From APNM01 sp040361335 (GTDB lineage Bacteria; Pseudomonadota; Gammaproteobacteria; Nevskiales; Salinisphaeraceae), in the NCBI RefSeq assembly GCF_040361335.1, contig NZ_APNM01000015.1, positions 21,399 to 85,398 of the forward strand: a stretch of 64,000 bases of DNA, in the 5' to 3' direction. Position numbers and translations under genes: made by a program. Shown here one piece after another: positions 17,773 through 26,648 of this stretch (position 1 is the first letter of the stretch; each line of letters starts with the position of its first letter). Below the pieces are notes generated by a model that saw nothing but the letters and a program-made list of their open reading frames with translations, ran no database searches and was not told the DNA's origin.

Positions 17773-19590
17773 ATGTCACCCGAGTCGGTTCTCCGCGACA
17801 CCTTCGGCTACGAGCAATTCCGCGGCGAGCAGGCCGCGGTGATCGACACCGTCGCCGGCGGCGGCGATGCCGTCGTGCTCATGCCCACCGGCGGCGGCAA
17901 GTCCCTGTGCTACCAGATTCCCGCGCTGCTGCGCCCCGGCATCGGCGTGGTGGTGTCGCCGCTGATCGCGTTGATGGCGGACCAGGTCGCCGCCCTGCGC
18001 CAGCTCGGCATCCGCGCCGCCTATCTCAACTCCAGCCTGCCGCCGGCGGAGCAGGCCGCGGTCGAGGCGGCGATGCGCGACGGCGATCTGGACATGATCT
18101 ACGTGGCGCCCGAGCGGCTGCTGCAGCCGCGGACCTTGGCGCTGCTGGAGGAATGCCGGCTGGCCCTGTTCGCGATCGACGAGGCCCACTGCGTGTCCCA
18201 ATGGGGCCATGACTTCCGCCCCGAGTATCTCCAGCTCGCGGTGCTCGCCGAACGGTTCCCGGGCGTGCCGCGCGTGGCCCTGACCGCCACCGCCGATCCG
18301 CCCACCCAGCGCGAGATCCGCGAGCGCCTGGGGCTGGAGGCGGCGCGCCTGTTCCGCCACAGCTTCGACCGCCCGAACATCCGCTACCGGGTCGCCGAGC
18401 GCGGCCAGGCCCGCCAGCAATTGCAGCGTTTCATCGCGGACGAACACCGCGGCGAGGCCGGCATCGTCTATTGTCTGTCACGGCGCAAGGTCGAGCAGAC
18501 CGCGGAGTGGCTCTCGGCCCAGGGGTTGACGGCGTTGCCGTACCACGCCGGTCTGCCGCACGAGGTGCGCGAGGCCCATCAGCAACGCTTCCTGCGCGAG
18601 GAGGGCGTGATCATCGTGGCCACGGTGGCCTTCGGCATGGGGATTGACAAGCCGGACGTGCGCTTCGTGGCCCACCTGGACCTGCCGGCCTCGCTGGAGG
18701 GCTATTACCAGGAAACCGGCCGCGCCGGCCGCGACGGATTGCCCGCCGATGCCTGGATGCTCTACGGCCTGTCGGACGTGGTCCAGCGACGGCGCATGAT
18801 CGAGGACTCCGGCGCCGGCGAGGACCGCAAGCGCGTCGAGCGCCACAAGCTGGACGCCATGCTCGCCTATTGCGAACTGTCGAGCTGCCGCCGGCGGCAC
18901 CTGCTGGGTTATTTCGGCGAGGATTATCCGGCGGATTGCGGCAATTGCGATACCTGCCTGTCGCCGCCGGATACCTGGGACGCCACCGAGGCCGCCCGCA
19001 AGGCCCTGTCGGCGGTGTTCCGCACCGGTCAGCGCTTCGGCGCCCAGTACCTGGTCGACCATCTGCGGGGCAAGGCCGACGAGCGCGCCGAGCGGTTCGG
19101 CCACACGCGGCTGTCCACGTTCGGGGTGGGGGAGGACATCCCGGCCGCGGAATGGCGGGTGATCCTGCGTCAGCTCGTGGCGCGCGGTTTCCTGACCGTG
19201 GATCTGGACGGCTACGGCGGCCTGCGCCTGGGCGACGGCTGCCGGCCCCTGTTGCGCGGCGAAACCACGCTGTCGCTGCGCCGGGCACGCGCCGTGGAAC
19301 GCGCCCCGCGGCGTCGGGCCGGCTCGGCGGATGCCGAGCTGGATCCGGCGGACCGGCCGCTCTGGGAGGCCCTGCGCGACCTGCGCAAGCGGCTCGCGGA
19401 CGAGCAGGGCGTGCCGCCCTACGTCATCTTCCACGACCGGACGCTGCGCGCCATGGTCGAACACAAGCCGCGCGACGAGGCGGCGTTCCTCGCCGTCGAC
19501 GGGGTCGGGCGCAAGAAGCTGGAGGCCTACGGCGAGTCGTTCCTGAGCGAGATCGCCGGATACGCGGCATCGTCCGGCGAGACGGCGTAG
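17773..19590 (+). CDS. recQ: ATP-dependent DNA helicase RecQ
   Basis: A 605-residue 3'-5' DNA helicase of recombination and fork repair, close to E. coli RecQ in length. Walker A is MPTGGGKS (37-44), the DEAH box at 136-139 is followed by the RecQ-specific aromatic loop (CVSQWGHDFRPEY), and GRAGRDG is helicase motif VI. The zinc domain shows C...C-x2-C-x2-C in CRRRHLLGYF and DCGNCDTC, then a winged helix and a C-terminal HRDC domain (from about residue 520, DRPLWEALRDLRKRLA). ATG 17773 gives the family N-terminus. It stands alone between the Sel1 gene and a porin gene. Confidence 0.97.
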   Translation: MSPESVLRDTFGYEQFRGEQAAVIDTVAGGGDAVVLMPTGGGKSLCYQIPALLRPGIGVVVSPLIALMADQVAALRQLGIRAAYLNSSLPPAEQAAVEAAMRDGDLDMIYVAPERLLQPRTLALLEECRLALFAIDEAHCVSQWGHDFRPEYLQLAVLAERFPGVPRVALTATADPPTQREIRERLGLEAARLFRHSFDRPNIRYRVAERGQARQQLQRFIADEHRGEAGIVYCLSRRKVEQTAEWLSAQGLTALPYHAGLPHEVREAHQQRFLREEGVIIVATVAFGMGIDKPDVRFVAHLDLPASLEGYYQETGRAGRDGLPADAWMLYGLSDVVQRRRMIEDSGAGEDRKRVERHKLDAMLAYCELSSCRRRHLLGYFGEDYPADCGNCDTCLSPPDTWDATEAARKALSAVFRTGQRFGAQYLVDHLRGKADERAERFGHTRLSTFGVGEDIPAAEWRVILRQLVARGFLTVDLDGYGGLRLGDGCRPLLRGETTLSLRRARAVERAPRRRAGSADAELDPADRPLWEALRDLRKRLADEQGVPPYVIFHDRTLRAMVEHKPRDEAAFLAVDGVGRKKLEAYGESFLSEIAGYAASSGETA

Positions 19591-19807
19591 GGATGGCCGG
19601 ATTGTCGGTAATATTCGACGCGACGTGTGCGCTAAAGTTAGTTTGGCATCCGTCGATAATGTAAGAACGTCGAAAGTTGTCCGTGCCGAAGCCGATATCG
19701 CTTCTCCGATTGCGACGCCGGGACGGCGGCCCGTATCGTCGGCATATCGACCGACGGATGCCATGCCGACGGAGGTCGCCATATTGCATCGCTCACCGAT
19801 TTCCGCC

Positions 19808-21040
19808 ATGAACCGATTTGCCACCCGCTCCCTGCCGAGGCGTTTCTGTGCACTCGCATTGCTGATGCTGCCGTGTCTGCCTGTCACCGCCGTGGAGGAG
19901 ATGGGGTTCCAACTCGGCGGTTTCGGCACGCTCGGCCTGACCTACAACGACAGCGACGACTTCGCGTTCGTGCGTGACAGTTTTCAGCCGGACGGCATCA
20001 AGAACGAGGTCAGCACCAAGACCGACTCCACGCTCGGTATCCAGGCTCGATACCGTTTCACGCCGCACCTCGACGCCGTGGTCCAGCTCCTGAGCCGGCA
20101 CGACGCGGACGGCAGTTTCCCGCCCGAGGTGAACTGGGCCTACCTCAAGTACACCCCGACCCCCGACTGGGACCTCCGGGCGGGGCGCCTGAGCTGGGAT
20201 GTCTACATGCTTTCCGACAGCCGCTACGTCGGCTACTCCTTCCTGTGGGTGCGGCCGCCCATCGAGTATTTCGGAGTGCAGCAACTGAGCCACATCGACG
20301 GGTTCGACGTCACCTGGACCCGTCCCCTGGACTCGGGGCTGTTCTGGATCAAGGCCTATGGCGGATTCGCCGACGAGGAACTGCCGATCGAGGATGCGCA
20401 GGATTACGACCTGGGCGGCAGCTACGTGGTGGGCGCGCACGCGAACTACCAGTTCGGCGACTGGTGGTTGCGCCTGGGCTTCGCACGCGAGGCCCTGGAC
20501 GAAGCGGCGGATGACCTGCAGCCCCTGTTCGAGCGCATGGCGACCGCGGGCGGCGAGACCGGCGCCGAGCTGGCCGACGACATGCGTCTGGCGGGCGCGG
20601 ACGTCGACCATTTCGTGGTCGGTCTGCTGTACTCGCGCGGTCCCCTGCGGCTCCAGTTCATGTTCGACCATTCCGACAGCGATACGCTGCTGTTCACGGA
20701 CTTCTATACCGGCTACGCCACGGTCAGTTACCGGGTCGGTGACTGGACCCCCTTCCTGTCCTTCGCCGCCATCGAGAGCGACCGTATCGACCGCGAGAGC
20801 GGCTTTCCGTCCGGCAGCCCCGACGATGCCGCGATCCAGGCCTTTCTCCGGGATGTGCGCTACGACCAGCACACGACCTCGCTGGGCGTGCGTCGCGACA
20901 TCACCGAGAACGTCGCCCTTAAGTTCCAGGTGGACCGCCTCTGGGCGAAATCGCCGGCCGTAACCATGATGCGCGACCCGGCTCCCGATTGGGACGGCCG
21001 CGGCACCGTCGTCACCGCGACCCTGGATTTCGTGTTCTAG
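19808..21040 (+). CDS. Outer-membrane beta-barrel (porin-like) protein
   Basis: A 410-residue protein with signal peptide MNRFATRSLPRRFCALALLML...VTA and a mature part rich in alternating aromatic/polar strands (FQLGGFGTLGLTYND, DWDLRAGRLSWDVY, ATVSYRVGDWTPFLSF). The chain ends TATLDFVF, with C-terminal Phe, the usual outer-membrane insertion signal. It is followed after 2 bp by a small phosphate-binding-like protein and then a diguanylate cyclase, so the three form one operon. The substrate is unknown. I chose ATG 19808 for the signal peptide; in-frame starts exist upstream. The 217-bp gap before it holds no other gene. Confidence 0.82.
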   Translation: MNRFATRSLPRRFCALALLMLPCLPVTAVEEMGFQLGGFGTLGLTYNDSDDFAFVRDSFQPDGIKNEVSTKTDSTLGIQARYRFTPHLDAVVQLLSRHDADGSFPPEVNWAYLKYTPTPDWDLRAGRLSWDVYMLSDSRYVGYSFLWVRPPIEYFGVQQLSHIDGFDVTWTRPLDSGLFWIKAYGGFADEELPIEDAQDYDLGGSYVVGAHANYQFGDWWLRLGFAREALDEAADDLQPLFERMATAGGETGAELADDMRLAGADVDHFVVGLLYSRGPLRLQFMFDHSDSDTLLFTDFYTGYATVSYRVGDWTPFLSFAAIESDRIDRESGFPSGSPDDAAIQAFLRDVRYDQHTTSLGVRRDITENVALKFQVDRLWAKSPAVTMMRDPAPDWDGRGTVVTATLDFVF

Positions 21041-21042
21041 CG

Positions 21043-21477
21043 ATGGCCGTAAGCTTGCGTCCACTGCTGTTGTTGCTCGTCGCGGTCGCGCTCTCGGCCG
21101 TGTCCGCGGCGCGTGCGGAGATCGCCGTGGTGGTCAACCCGGAAAGCGGCGTCACCGAGATGACCCGCGATCAAGTGGTCAATATCTACATGGGTCGCTA
21201 CCAGGGTCTGCCCTCGGGGATCACGGCCTTCCCGGTCGACCTGGTGCCGTTGCGTCAGGACTTCTATAGCCGGCTCGTCGACCGGACCCTGGCCGAGATC
21301 AACTCCTATTGGGCCCGCCTGATCTTCTCCGGCCGCGCCACGCCGCCGCGCCGCCTGGACGACGCCACGGCGGTGCTGGAGGTCGTGTCCAACAACCGCG
21401 GGGCCATCGGCTATCTGCCGAGCGGGGCGGTCGACGATTCGCGCGTGACCGTGGTCCTGGAACTGGTGGACGACTGA
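21043..21477 (+). CDS. Small PstS-like periplasmic substrate-binding protein
   Basis: A 144-residue exported protein (signal peptide to about Ala24, SAARA-E). The body matches one lobe of phosphate ABC-transporter binding proteins: VVVNPESGVTEMTRDQVVNIYMGR, a block with DLVPLRQDFYSRLVDRT, WARLIFSGRATPPRRLDD and VSNNRGAIGYLPSG. It is about half the size of true PstS and has no permease gene nearby. The coupling with a porin and a membrane diguanylate cyclase suggests an input component for the sensor rather than a transporter. That role is inferred. Confidence 0.8.
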   Translation: MAVSLRPLLLLLVAVALSAVSAARAEIAVVVNPESGVTEMTRDQVVNIYMGRYQGLPSGITAFPVDLVPLRQDFYSRLVDRTLAEINSYWARLIFSGRATPPRRLDDATAVLEVVSNNRGAIGYLPSGAVDDSRVTVVLELVDD

Positions 21478-21485
21478 GCCCGAGG

Positions 21486-23081
21486 ATGCGCAGCCCCTTG
21501 AGCTATCTCCGCACCAATCTCGCCATCCGTACGGCGGTCGTGATCCTGCTGCTGGTCGTGGTCGTGGGATTAGGTTTCCTGGCCATGGCGGTGCAGGTGA
21601 TACAGGCCGAGGAGCATCGCCAGCAGATGGCCCGTCTGGACGGGCTCCTGGACACCGTGCAGAACACCGTCAGCATCGCCACTTACCTCGAGGACCGCGA
21701 GCTGGCCGAGGAAGTGGCCGGCGGCCTGGTGCGCAACCCGACGGTACTCGCGGTCGAGATACGTTCGGGCGGACACGTTATCGCGGAGCGGCACAAGGGC
21801 GGTCCCGGCACCCCGATCAACGGCGATACCCTCGTGCGCGAGCTGCATTCGCCCTTCGGCGAGGAGACCGTCGGCCGCATCGCCCTGGTGCCCGATGATT
21901 CCGAGATACAGTCGGAGGTGACCCGGGCGACCTCCTATACGATCGTCTTCCTCGCCCTGCTGTTGACGCTGATCGGCGGCGGTATCGTCGCGGTCGTGAT
22001 GCGCTACGTGACCCACCCGATCCTGCGCATCTCCAACCGGCTGCACGACCTCCGGGCGGAGACCGGCGAAAAACTCGACCTGCCGCGTGGCAGCGAGACC
22101 GACGAGATCGGGCGCTTGGTCAACGACGTCAACGGCCTGATCGACCACCTCGTGGCGATCCTCCACCAGGAGCGCGAGCTGCGGCTGGAGCGGGAGATCG
22201 CCGAGAGAAAGTTCCGCACCATCTTCGAGAGCGCGGAGAGCGGGATTTTCGTGGTGGACGAGCAGGGGGTGCTGCTGTCCTACAACCCGGCTTTCGGCCG
22301 CCTGTTCGGGCTGCCGCCCTCGGGACCCACCGAGCACGCCGCGCCGCGTTTTCCCGTTCTGTTCCAGGGTACGCCCGACGCGGTCGCGGTCGCCCACCTG
22401 CTCGAACGCTGCGCCGAGGGCGGCGGGCCGCGGAGCGGGGACTTCCGTCTGCCCGGCGAGGATGGCGCGACGCGCTGGGTGCACGTGGTGCTCAACCCCG
22501 TGCAGGGCGGTTACATGCAGGGCGTGGTCAACGACATAACCCAGCGCAAGCTTTCGGAGGAAAGTGCCCGGGAGCAGGCGATCACCGACACGCTGACCGG
22601 GTTGCACAACCGTCTCGGTTTCGATCGCCGCCTGCGCGAGTTGATGGAACGCTGCCGGCGCGAGCCGGCGCACCGCTTCAGCCTGGTCATGCTGGATCTG
22701 GACAAATTCAAGCCGATCAACGACACCCGGGGGCACCTCGCCGGCGATCTGGTGCTCAAGCACGTGGCCGGACTGCTCGACGCCCGGGTCCGCGACAGCG
22801 ACCTGGTGGCCCGCTACGGCGGCGACGAGTTCGTGATCCTGCTGGACGGCACTACCGACCGCGCGGCGATCGTGGACATCGTCGAGAGTCTGCTGCGCCG
22901 GATCAACGAGCCCATCCGCATCGACGACGGCGACACGGTCCAGGTGGGCGCGAGCTTCGGTATCGCCTTCTACGGCGGCGATGCGGGCCGTCGCCCGGAT
23001 ATCGTGCGGCGCGCCGACGAGGCCATGTACCGCGCCAAGGTCGGCGGCCGGAACACCTATCGTTTCCACGACGAGGTCTGA
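21486..23081 (+). CDS. Membrane diguanylate cyclase (HAMP-PAS-GGDEF)
   Basis: A 531-residue sensor enzyme making cyclic di-GMP. TM helix 1 at about 15-37, periplasmic region to about 148, TM helix 2 at about 151-173, HAMP at about 175-228, PAS at about 240-352, GGDEF domain from about 365. The active site is an intact GGDEF (445-449), and an RxxD inhibitory site (Arg436-Asp439) lies five residues upstream, so product inhibition is expected. It lies 8 bp after the PstS-like gene, which may supply the periplasmic signal. No EAL domain. ATG 21486 is used because earlier in-frame starts lie inside the preceding gene. Confidence 0.92.
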   Translation: MRSPLSYLRTNLAIRTAVVILLLVVVVGLGFLAMAVQVIQAEEHRQQMARLDGLLDTVQNTVSIATYLEDRELAEEVAGGLVRNPTVLAVEIRSGGHVIAERHKGGPGTPINGDTLVRELHSPFGEETVGRIALVPDDSEIQSEVTRATSYTIVFLALLLTLIGGGIVAVVMRYVTHPILRISNRLHDLRAETGEKLDLPRGSETDEIGRLVNDVNGLIDHLVAILHQERELRLEREIAERKFRTIFESAESGIFVVDEQGVLLSYNPAFGRLFGLPPSGPTEHAAPRFPVLFQGTPDAVAVAHLLERCAEGGGPRSGDFRLPGEDGATRWVHVVLNPVQGGYMQGVVNDITQRKLSEESAREQAITDTLTGLHNRLGFDRRLRELMERCRREPAHRFSLVMLDLDKFKPINDTRGHLAGDLVLKHVAGLLDARVRDSDLVARYGGDEFVILLDGTTDRAAIVDIVESLLRRINEPIRIDDGDTVQVGASFGIAFYGGDAGRRPDIVRRADEAMYRAKVGGRNTYRFHDEV

Positions 23082-23139
23082 GTCGGCCGCCAGGGTACAT
23101 GCGCTACACTGGCGCGTCCGTCCGAATCCCCAGGAGGCC

Positions 23140-23808
23140 ATGGAGACCTTCGCCCGTATCCGCGAGACGGCGGCCGCCCGCGTCGGCGGGGACGAGGCGC
23201 TGCGCGAGCGCCTGGTGCGCCCCGAGCCGCCCGAGTCCCTCGCCATGGTCGGCGACGACCGTTACCTGTCGGTGATGAGCCGGCGCATCTTCCGCGCCGG
23301 CCTCCAGCACCGGATGGTCGACGCCCGCTGGCCCGCGTTCGAGGCCGCCTTCCTGGATTTCGATCCGGCAAGGGTGGCGGAGATGGACGACGGCGACCTG
23401 CGGCGTCTGGGCAACGACGAGCGCCTGATCCGTCACCACGGCAAGCTGCGGGCCGTGCGCGACAACGCCCGCGCCATGCTCGACCTGGTGGCGGAAGAGG
23501 GCAGCTTCGGCGCCTGGCTCGCGGCCTGGCCGGAGGACGAGATCGTGGAACTCTGGTTCGACCTGTCGGCGCGCTTCTCTCAGCTCGGCGGCAATTCCGC
23601 GCCGGCGTTCCTGCGCATGGCGGGCAAGGACAGCTTCCTGGTCACCGACTGGGTGACCAAGGCCCTGAACCACTGGGACGCCTACGAGGGCACACCCAAG
23701 GGCAAGCGGGCCCTGCGCGAGGTCCAGGCCCGTTTCAACGAGTGGATGGACGAGAGCGACTGGCCCCTGTGCCGCATCAGCCAGACCCTGGCCCTGTCCG
23801 TGGAGTGA
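23140..23808 (+). CDS. DNA-3-methyladenine glycosylase I family protein (Tag-like)
   Basis: A 222-residue helix-hairpin-helix glycosylase-like protein. The core IFRAGLQHRMVDARWPAFEAAF..FDPARVAEM..DLRRLGNDERLIRHHGKLRAVRDNA follows the Tag family pattern, in which the enzyme removes 3-methyladenine from DNA. The classic Tag zinc ligands are not obvious, so this is the divergent Tag-like group. A -10-like TACACT lies about 35 bp upstream, suggesting its own promoter. The lipoprotein gene begins 5 bp after the stop. Confidence 0.8.
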   Translation: METFARIRETAAARVGGDEALRERLVRPEPPESLAMVGDDRYLSVMSRRIFRAGLQHRMVDARWPAFEAAFLDFDPARVAEMDDGDLRRLGNDERLIRHHGKLRAVRDNARAMLDLVAEEGSFGAWLAAWPEDEIVELWFDLSARFSQLGGNSAPAFLRMAGKDSFLVTDWVTKALNHWDAYEGTPKGKRALREVQARFNEWMDESDWPLCRISQTLALSVE

Positions 23809-23813
23809 TCCTT

Positions 23814-24200
23814 ATGTCCCGAGCCTTTCTCCTCGCCACCGTCCTGCTGCTCGGCGCCTGCGCCTCGGCGCCGCCGGTGACCCTGCAGGGCGAACTGACC
23901 TACCGCGAGCGCATCGCGCTGCCGGAGGGCGCCTACGCGCGGGTGGCCCTGCTGGAAGTGGGCGAGGGCGGCAACGACCTGGTCTCGGAGCAGGAACTGC
24001 GCCGCCCCGGCCAGGTGCCGATCGCCTTCAGCCTGACGGTGCCGGGCGAGATACTGGAACGGGAGCGCGAATACGGCCTGCGCGCGGCGATCTACGACCG
24101 CTCCGGCGCGGCCCGCTGGGTCACCCCGCAGACCCGGTCCGTGAACCCCTTCGACCCGCCCGAGTCGCTCGTCCTGGAACTGCGGCGGGTGGGGGAATAA
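23814..24200 (+). CDS. YbaY-family lipoprotein
   Basis: A 128-residue lipoprotein; the signal sequence ends in the lipobox LLGAC with Cys16. The mature part (VTLQGELTYRERIALPEGAYARVALLEV, then PIAFSLTVP and YGLRAAIYD) matches the YbaY/YscW beta-sandwich family (PF09619), found in outer-membrane lipoproteins and type III secretion pilotins. No secretion genes are near, so the function is unknown. Its TAA runs directly into the repeat TCCACGGATG. Confidence 0.85.
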   Translation: MSRAFLLATVLLLGACASAPPVTLQGELTYRERIALPEGAYARVALLEVGEGGNDLVSEQELRRPGQVPIAFSLTVPGEILEREREYGLRAAIYDRSGAARWVTPQTRSVNPFDPPESLVLELRRVGE

Positions 24201-24544
24201 TCCACGGATGACACGGATTTCGCGGATTTAAAGACATGAATAAGGGATCAGTGAATCTCCCGCCTTTAGGCGGCAGGTTTTTGGTTCCTTCTCCCCTGAG
24301 GGGAGAAGGACAGGATGAGGGGCTCGGCTATGCCTTTCCCCCTCACCCTGACCCTCTCCCCAGAGGGGAGAGGGGAAGTTCGCAGTATGGCCGATCGATC
24401 CGGCTTCGAGCCGCAACCTGAAGCCAGCGGCTAAGGCCGGCGTTTCACAGACTTAAAAGAAACTTTAAAAAATCTGTGTAAATCCGCGTAATCCATGGAT
24501 AGTCTTCTTCTTCATCTGCGTGCATCTGCGTCATCTGCGGATTA
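24201..24544 (+). repeat. Intergenic mosaic repeat between convergent genes
   Basis: The outer arms are TCCACGGATGACACGGATTT (from 24201) and, inverted, AATCTGTGTAAATCCGCGTA (from 24471). A further ATCTGCG repeat (24511-24544) reads TAATCCGCAGATGACGCAG on the minus strand. The stop codons of both convergent neighbours (TAA at 24198-24200 and, on the minus strand, 24542-24544) run straight into repeat sequence. This explains the whole 341-bp gap. Confidence 0.8.
24241..24442 (-). repeat. Inner repeat module, copy 3 (inverted, diverged)
   Basis: Read on the minus strand it follows the order of the copies at 12.4 and 15.8 kb: a GCCGGCCTTAGCCGCTGGC-type stem, GGCTCGAAGCCGGATCGATCGG, a CTCTCCCC hairpin, CCTTCTCCCC TCA GGGGAGAAGG, then GCCTAAAGGCGGG. 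Here it lies between a different pair of outer repeats. Confidence 0.75.
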
Positions 24545-26239
24545 TTTCCTTAGTGCCTTCTTGTCGACCTTGCCGACCGGCGTCAGCGGGATTTCGTCGA
24601 CGATGTGGACGGCCTTGGGCACCTTGTAGGCGGCCATGTGCTCGCGGCAGAAGTCCTGGATCTCGCGCTTTACGGTCTCCGGGTCCTTGTGCTGGCCGCT
24701 CTCGGACAACTGCACGTAGAGATTGACCACGTCGTTGCCCGGGCGCTTCTCGTCCGGGGTGCCGATCACGGCCGACAGTTCCACGTCGTCCAGCGCCTTG
24801 AGCTTGTTCTCCACCTCCACCGAGAACACCTTGAAGCCGCCGACGATGAGCATGTCCTTGGCCCGGTCGCAGATGGTGATGTAGCCCTCTTCGTCCATCT
24901 TCGCGATATCGCCGGTGTAGAACCACGTCCGGCCCTCGAACCCGCGCAGCGCCTTGTCGGTCTCGTCGGGCAGGCCCAGATAGCCGCGGAACACCTGCGG
25001 ACCGTGGGCGATCAGCTCGCCGGGCTCGCCGACGGGCATCTCGCTCTCGCCGGTCTCGGCGTCCACGATCTTGATGTCGGTGCCGGGAATGGGCACGCCC
25101 ACGGTGCCGGGCTTGGCGCGGCCGGGCGGGTTCATGGTCAGCATCGGGCTGGTCTCGGTCAGGCCGTAGGCCTCGCAGAACTTGCCCTCGCCGACGATCG
25201 CCTCGATCCGCGGGATCACCTCGGCCGGCATCGGCCCCGCGCCGGACATGGCCATCTTGAGGTCCGAGAAGTCCACCTTCCGGAACTCGGGCTCGTCCAG
25301 CAGCATCTGGTAGAGCGTGGGCACGTTGCCGAACAGCGTGGGCGGATGCTTCTGCATCATCTTGCAGAAACTCTTGAGGTCGCGCGGATCCGGCACCACC
25401 AGCAGCCTGGCGCGCTGGCGCAGGCCCATCAGGCACACGCCCAGGCCCGCCGCGTGGAAGTAGGGGAACACCGAGGCGAAGGTCTCGCGGCCGACGTCGT
25501 AACGCACCATCGCCTCGCTCTGCACGGCGTTGGCCTGCAGGTTGCGCTGGGTCAGCTCCGCGCCCTTGGGGCGGCCCGTGGTGCCGCCGGTGTACTGGAT
25601 CAGGACCACGTCGTCCAGGTCCACGGCGCTGTGCACGCGCTCGTCCACCGCCTCGTTGATCGCCGGCCAGAACTCGACGGTCTGGAACTGCCGGGTCTCG
25701 GGCAGGTCGACCTTGGGCACCTTCTTGAGGGCGCGCGCCAGGAATTTCTTCCAGCCGGGCAGGAAATCGATGGGCGAGGCCACGATGGCGGTCTTCAGGC
25801 CCTCGAACTTGCCGTCGTTGGGCGCCACCGCGGACGGGAAGAGCTGGTCCAGGGTCACCAGGAAGCGGATGCCGGCGTTGTCCACCTGGTAGGCCAGCTC
25901 GTCCGCGGTCAGCAGCGGCGACACGCCGGAGGCGGCGCAGCCCAGCTTGGAGGCCGCGAGCAGGGCGATCACGTACTGCGGTGTGTTGGGCAGGTGTATG
26001 CCGATCACGTCGCCGCGTTCGGCGCCGTGCTCGGCCAAGAGATTGGCGAACCGGTTGGCCCACCGGTCCAGCTCGGCGTAGTTGACGGACACGCCCAGGT
26101 ATTCCAGGCAGGGCGCGTCGGGCGCCTCCCGGACGTGCTGCTCCACGATCTCGGCCAGCGATTCCTCGGTGATCGGCGGCATCTCCGGCCGCTCGAGCAC
26201 GCGATGCCAGGGACGCTCCTCGGCCACGGCTGCATTCAT
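24542..26239 (-). CDS. Long-chain fatty-acid-CoA ligase-like AMP-forming synthetase
   Basis: A 565-residue ANL-superfamily enzyme activating a carboxylic acid with ATP and CoA. Motifs: YTGGTTGRPKGAELTQ (P-loop-like A3), YGLTETSP (A5), TGDIAKMDEEGYITICDRAKD (A7-A8) and a final TPVGKVDKKALRK with the A10 lysine. ATG 26239 follows GGAGGAG about 8 bp upstream; an ATG at 26260 lies before that site. Facing away downstream is a DUF2306 gene and an acyl-CoA dehydrogenase, suggesting an acid-activation plus first-oxidation unit. It could feed the atu pathway as AtuH does in Pseudomonas, but I see no proof. Confidence 0.92.
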   Translation of the reverse strand: MNAAVAEERPWHRVLERPEMPPITEESLAEIVEQHVREAPDAPCLEYLGVSVNYAELDRWANRFANLLAEHGAERGDVIGIHLPNTPQYVIALLAASKLGCAASGVSPLLTADELAYQVDNAGIRFLVTLDQLFPSAVAPNDGKFEGLKTAIVASPIDFLPGWKKFLARALKKVPKVDLPETRQFQTVEFWPAINEAVDERVHSAVDLDDVVLIQYTGGTTGRPKGAELTQRNLQANAVQSEAMVRYDVGRETFASVFPYFHAAGLGVCLMGLRQRARLLVVPDPRDLKSFCKMMQKHPPTLFGNVPTLYQMLLDEPEFRKVDFSDLKMAMSGAGPMPAEVIPRIEAIVGEGKFCEAYGLTETSPMLTMNPPGRAKPGTVGVPIPGTDIKIVDAETGESEMPVGEPGELIAHGPQVFRGYLGLPDETDKALRGFEGRTWFYTGDIAKMDEEGYITICDRAKDMLIVGGFKVFSVEVENKLKALDDVELSAVIGTPDEKRPGNDVVNLYVQLSESGQHKDPETVKREIQDFCREHMAAYKVPKAVHIVDEIPLTPVGKVDKKALRK

Positions 26240-26291
26240 GTGTATCTCCTCCAGCATCAATATTATGTTTTAACCGCTTGAAAAGCGGGTG

Positions 26292-26648
26292 TTATCCGAA
26301 CAGGGTCCGCCAAATGTAGCGGCCCGGCAGCAGGGCGAAGCCCCCGGCCACGGCCAGACCCGCGAAGGTGCCGACCATGAATCCGGCATGGGCCCGGATT
26401 CTGCCCTTACGGATACAGTAAATGCCCGCGGTAAGCGAGACAATCGTCCAGGCGGAGAGGAGATGAATCGGGCTCGGGTACGGCGCGTTCAACTCCCGGA
26501 TCGCGAACGAGCCCGCGGCGATGAAAAGCATGAGCAGCACCCAGACACGGCCCAGCCACCGGTGCGTGGGCGTGCCCTTTCGTCGGATCAGCACCAACGC
26601 CCCCAGGGCGAAGGCGAGCAGGGCGGCGGCCAGGTGCGCCTGGATCAC
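26292..26648 (-). CDS. DUF2306-type small membrane protein
   Basis: A 118-residue protein with four predicted transmembrane helices: AAALLAFALGALVLI, VWVLLMLFIAAGSFAI, LLSAWTIVSLTAGIYCI and FMVGTFAGLAVAGGFALL, with a conserved HRWLGRVW between the first two and HAGFM before the last. This matches DUF2306. The only good start is the GTG at 26648, which overlaps the TGA of the acyl-CoA dehydrogenase by four bases (GTGA), implying translational coupling. Function unknown. Confidence 0.78.
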   Translation of the reverse strand: MIQAHLAAALLAFALGALVLIRRKGTPTHRWLGRVWVLLMLFIAAGSFAIRELNAPYPSPIHLLSAWTIVSLTAGIYCIRKGRIRAHAGFMVGTFAGLAVAGGFALLPGRYIWRTLFG

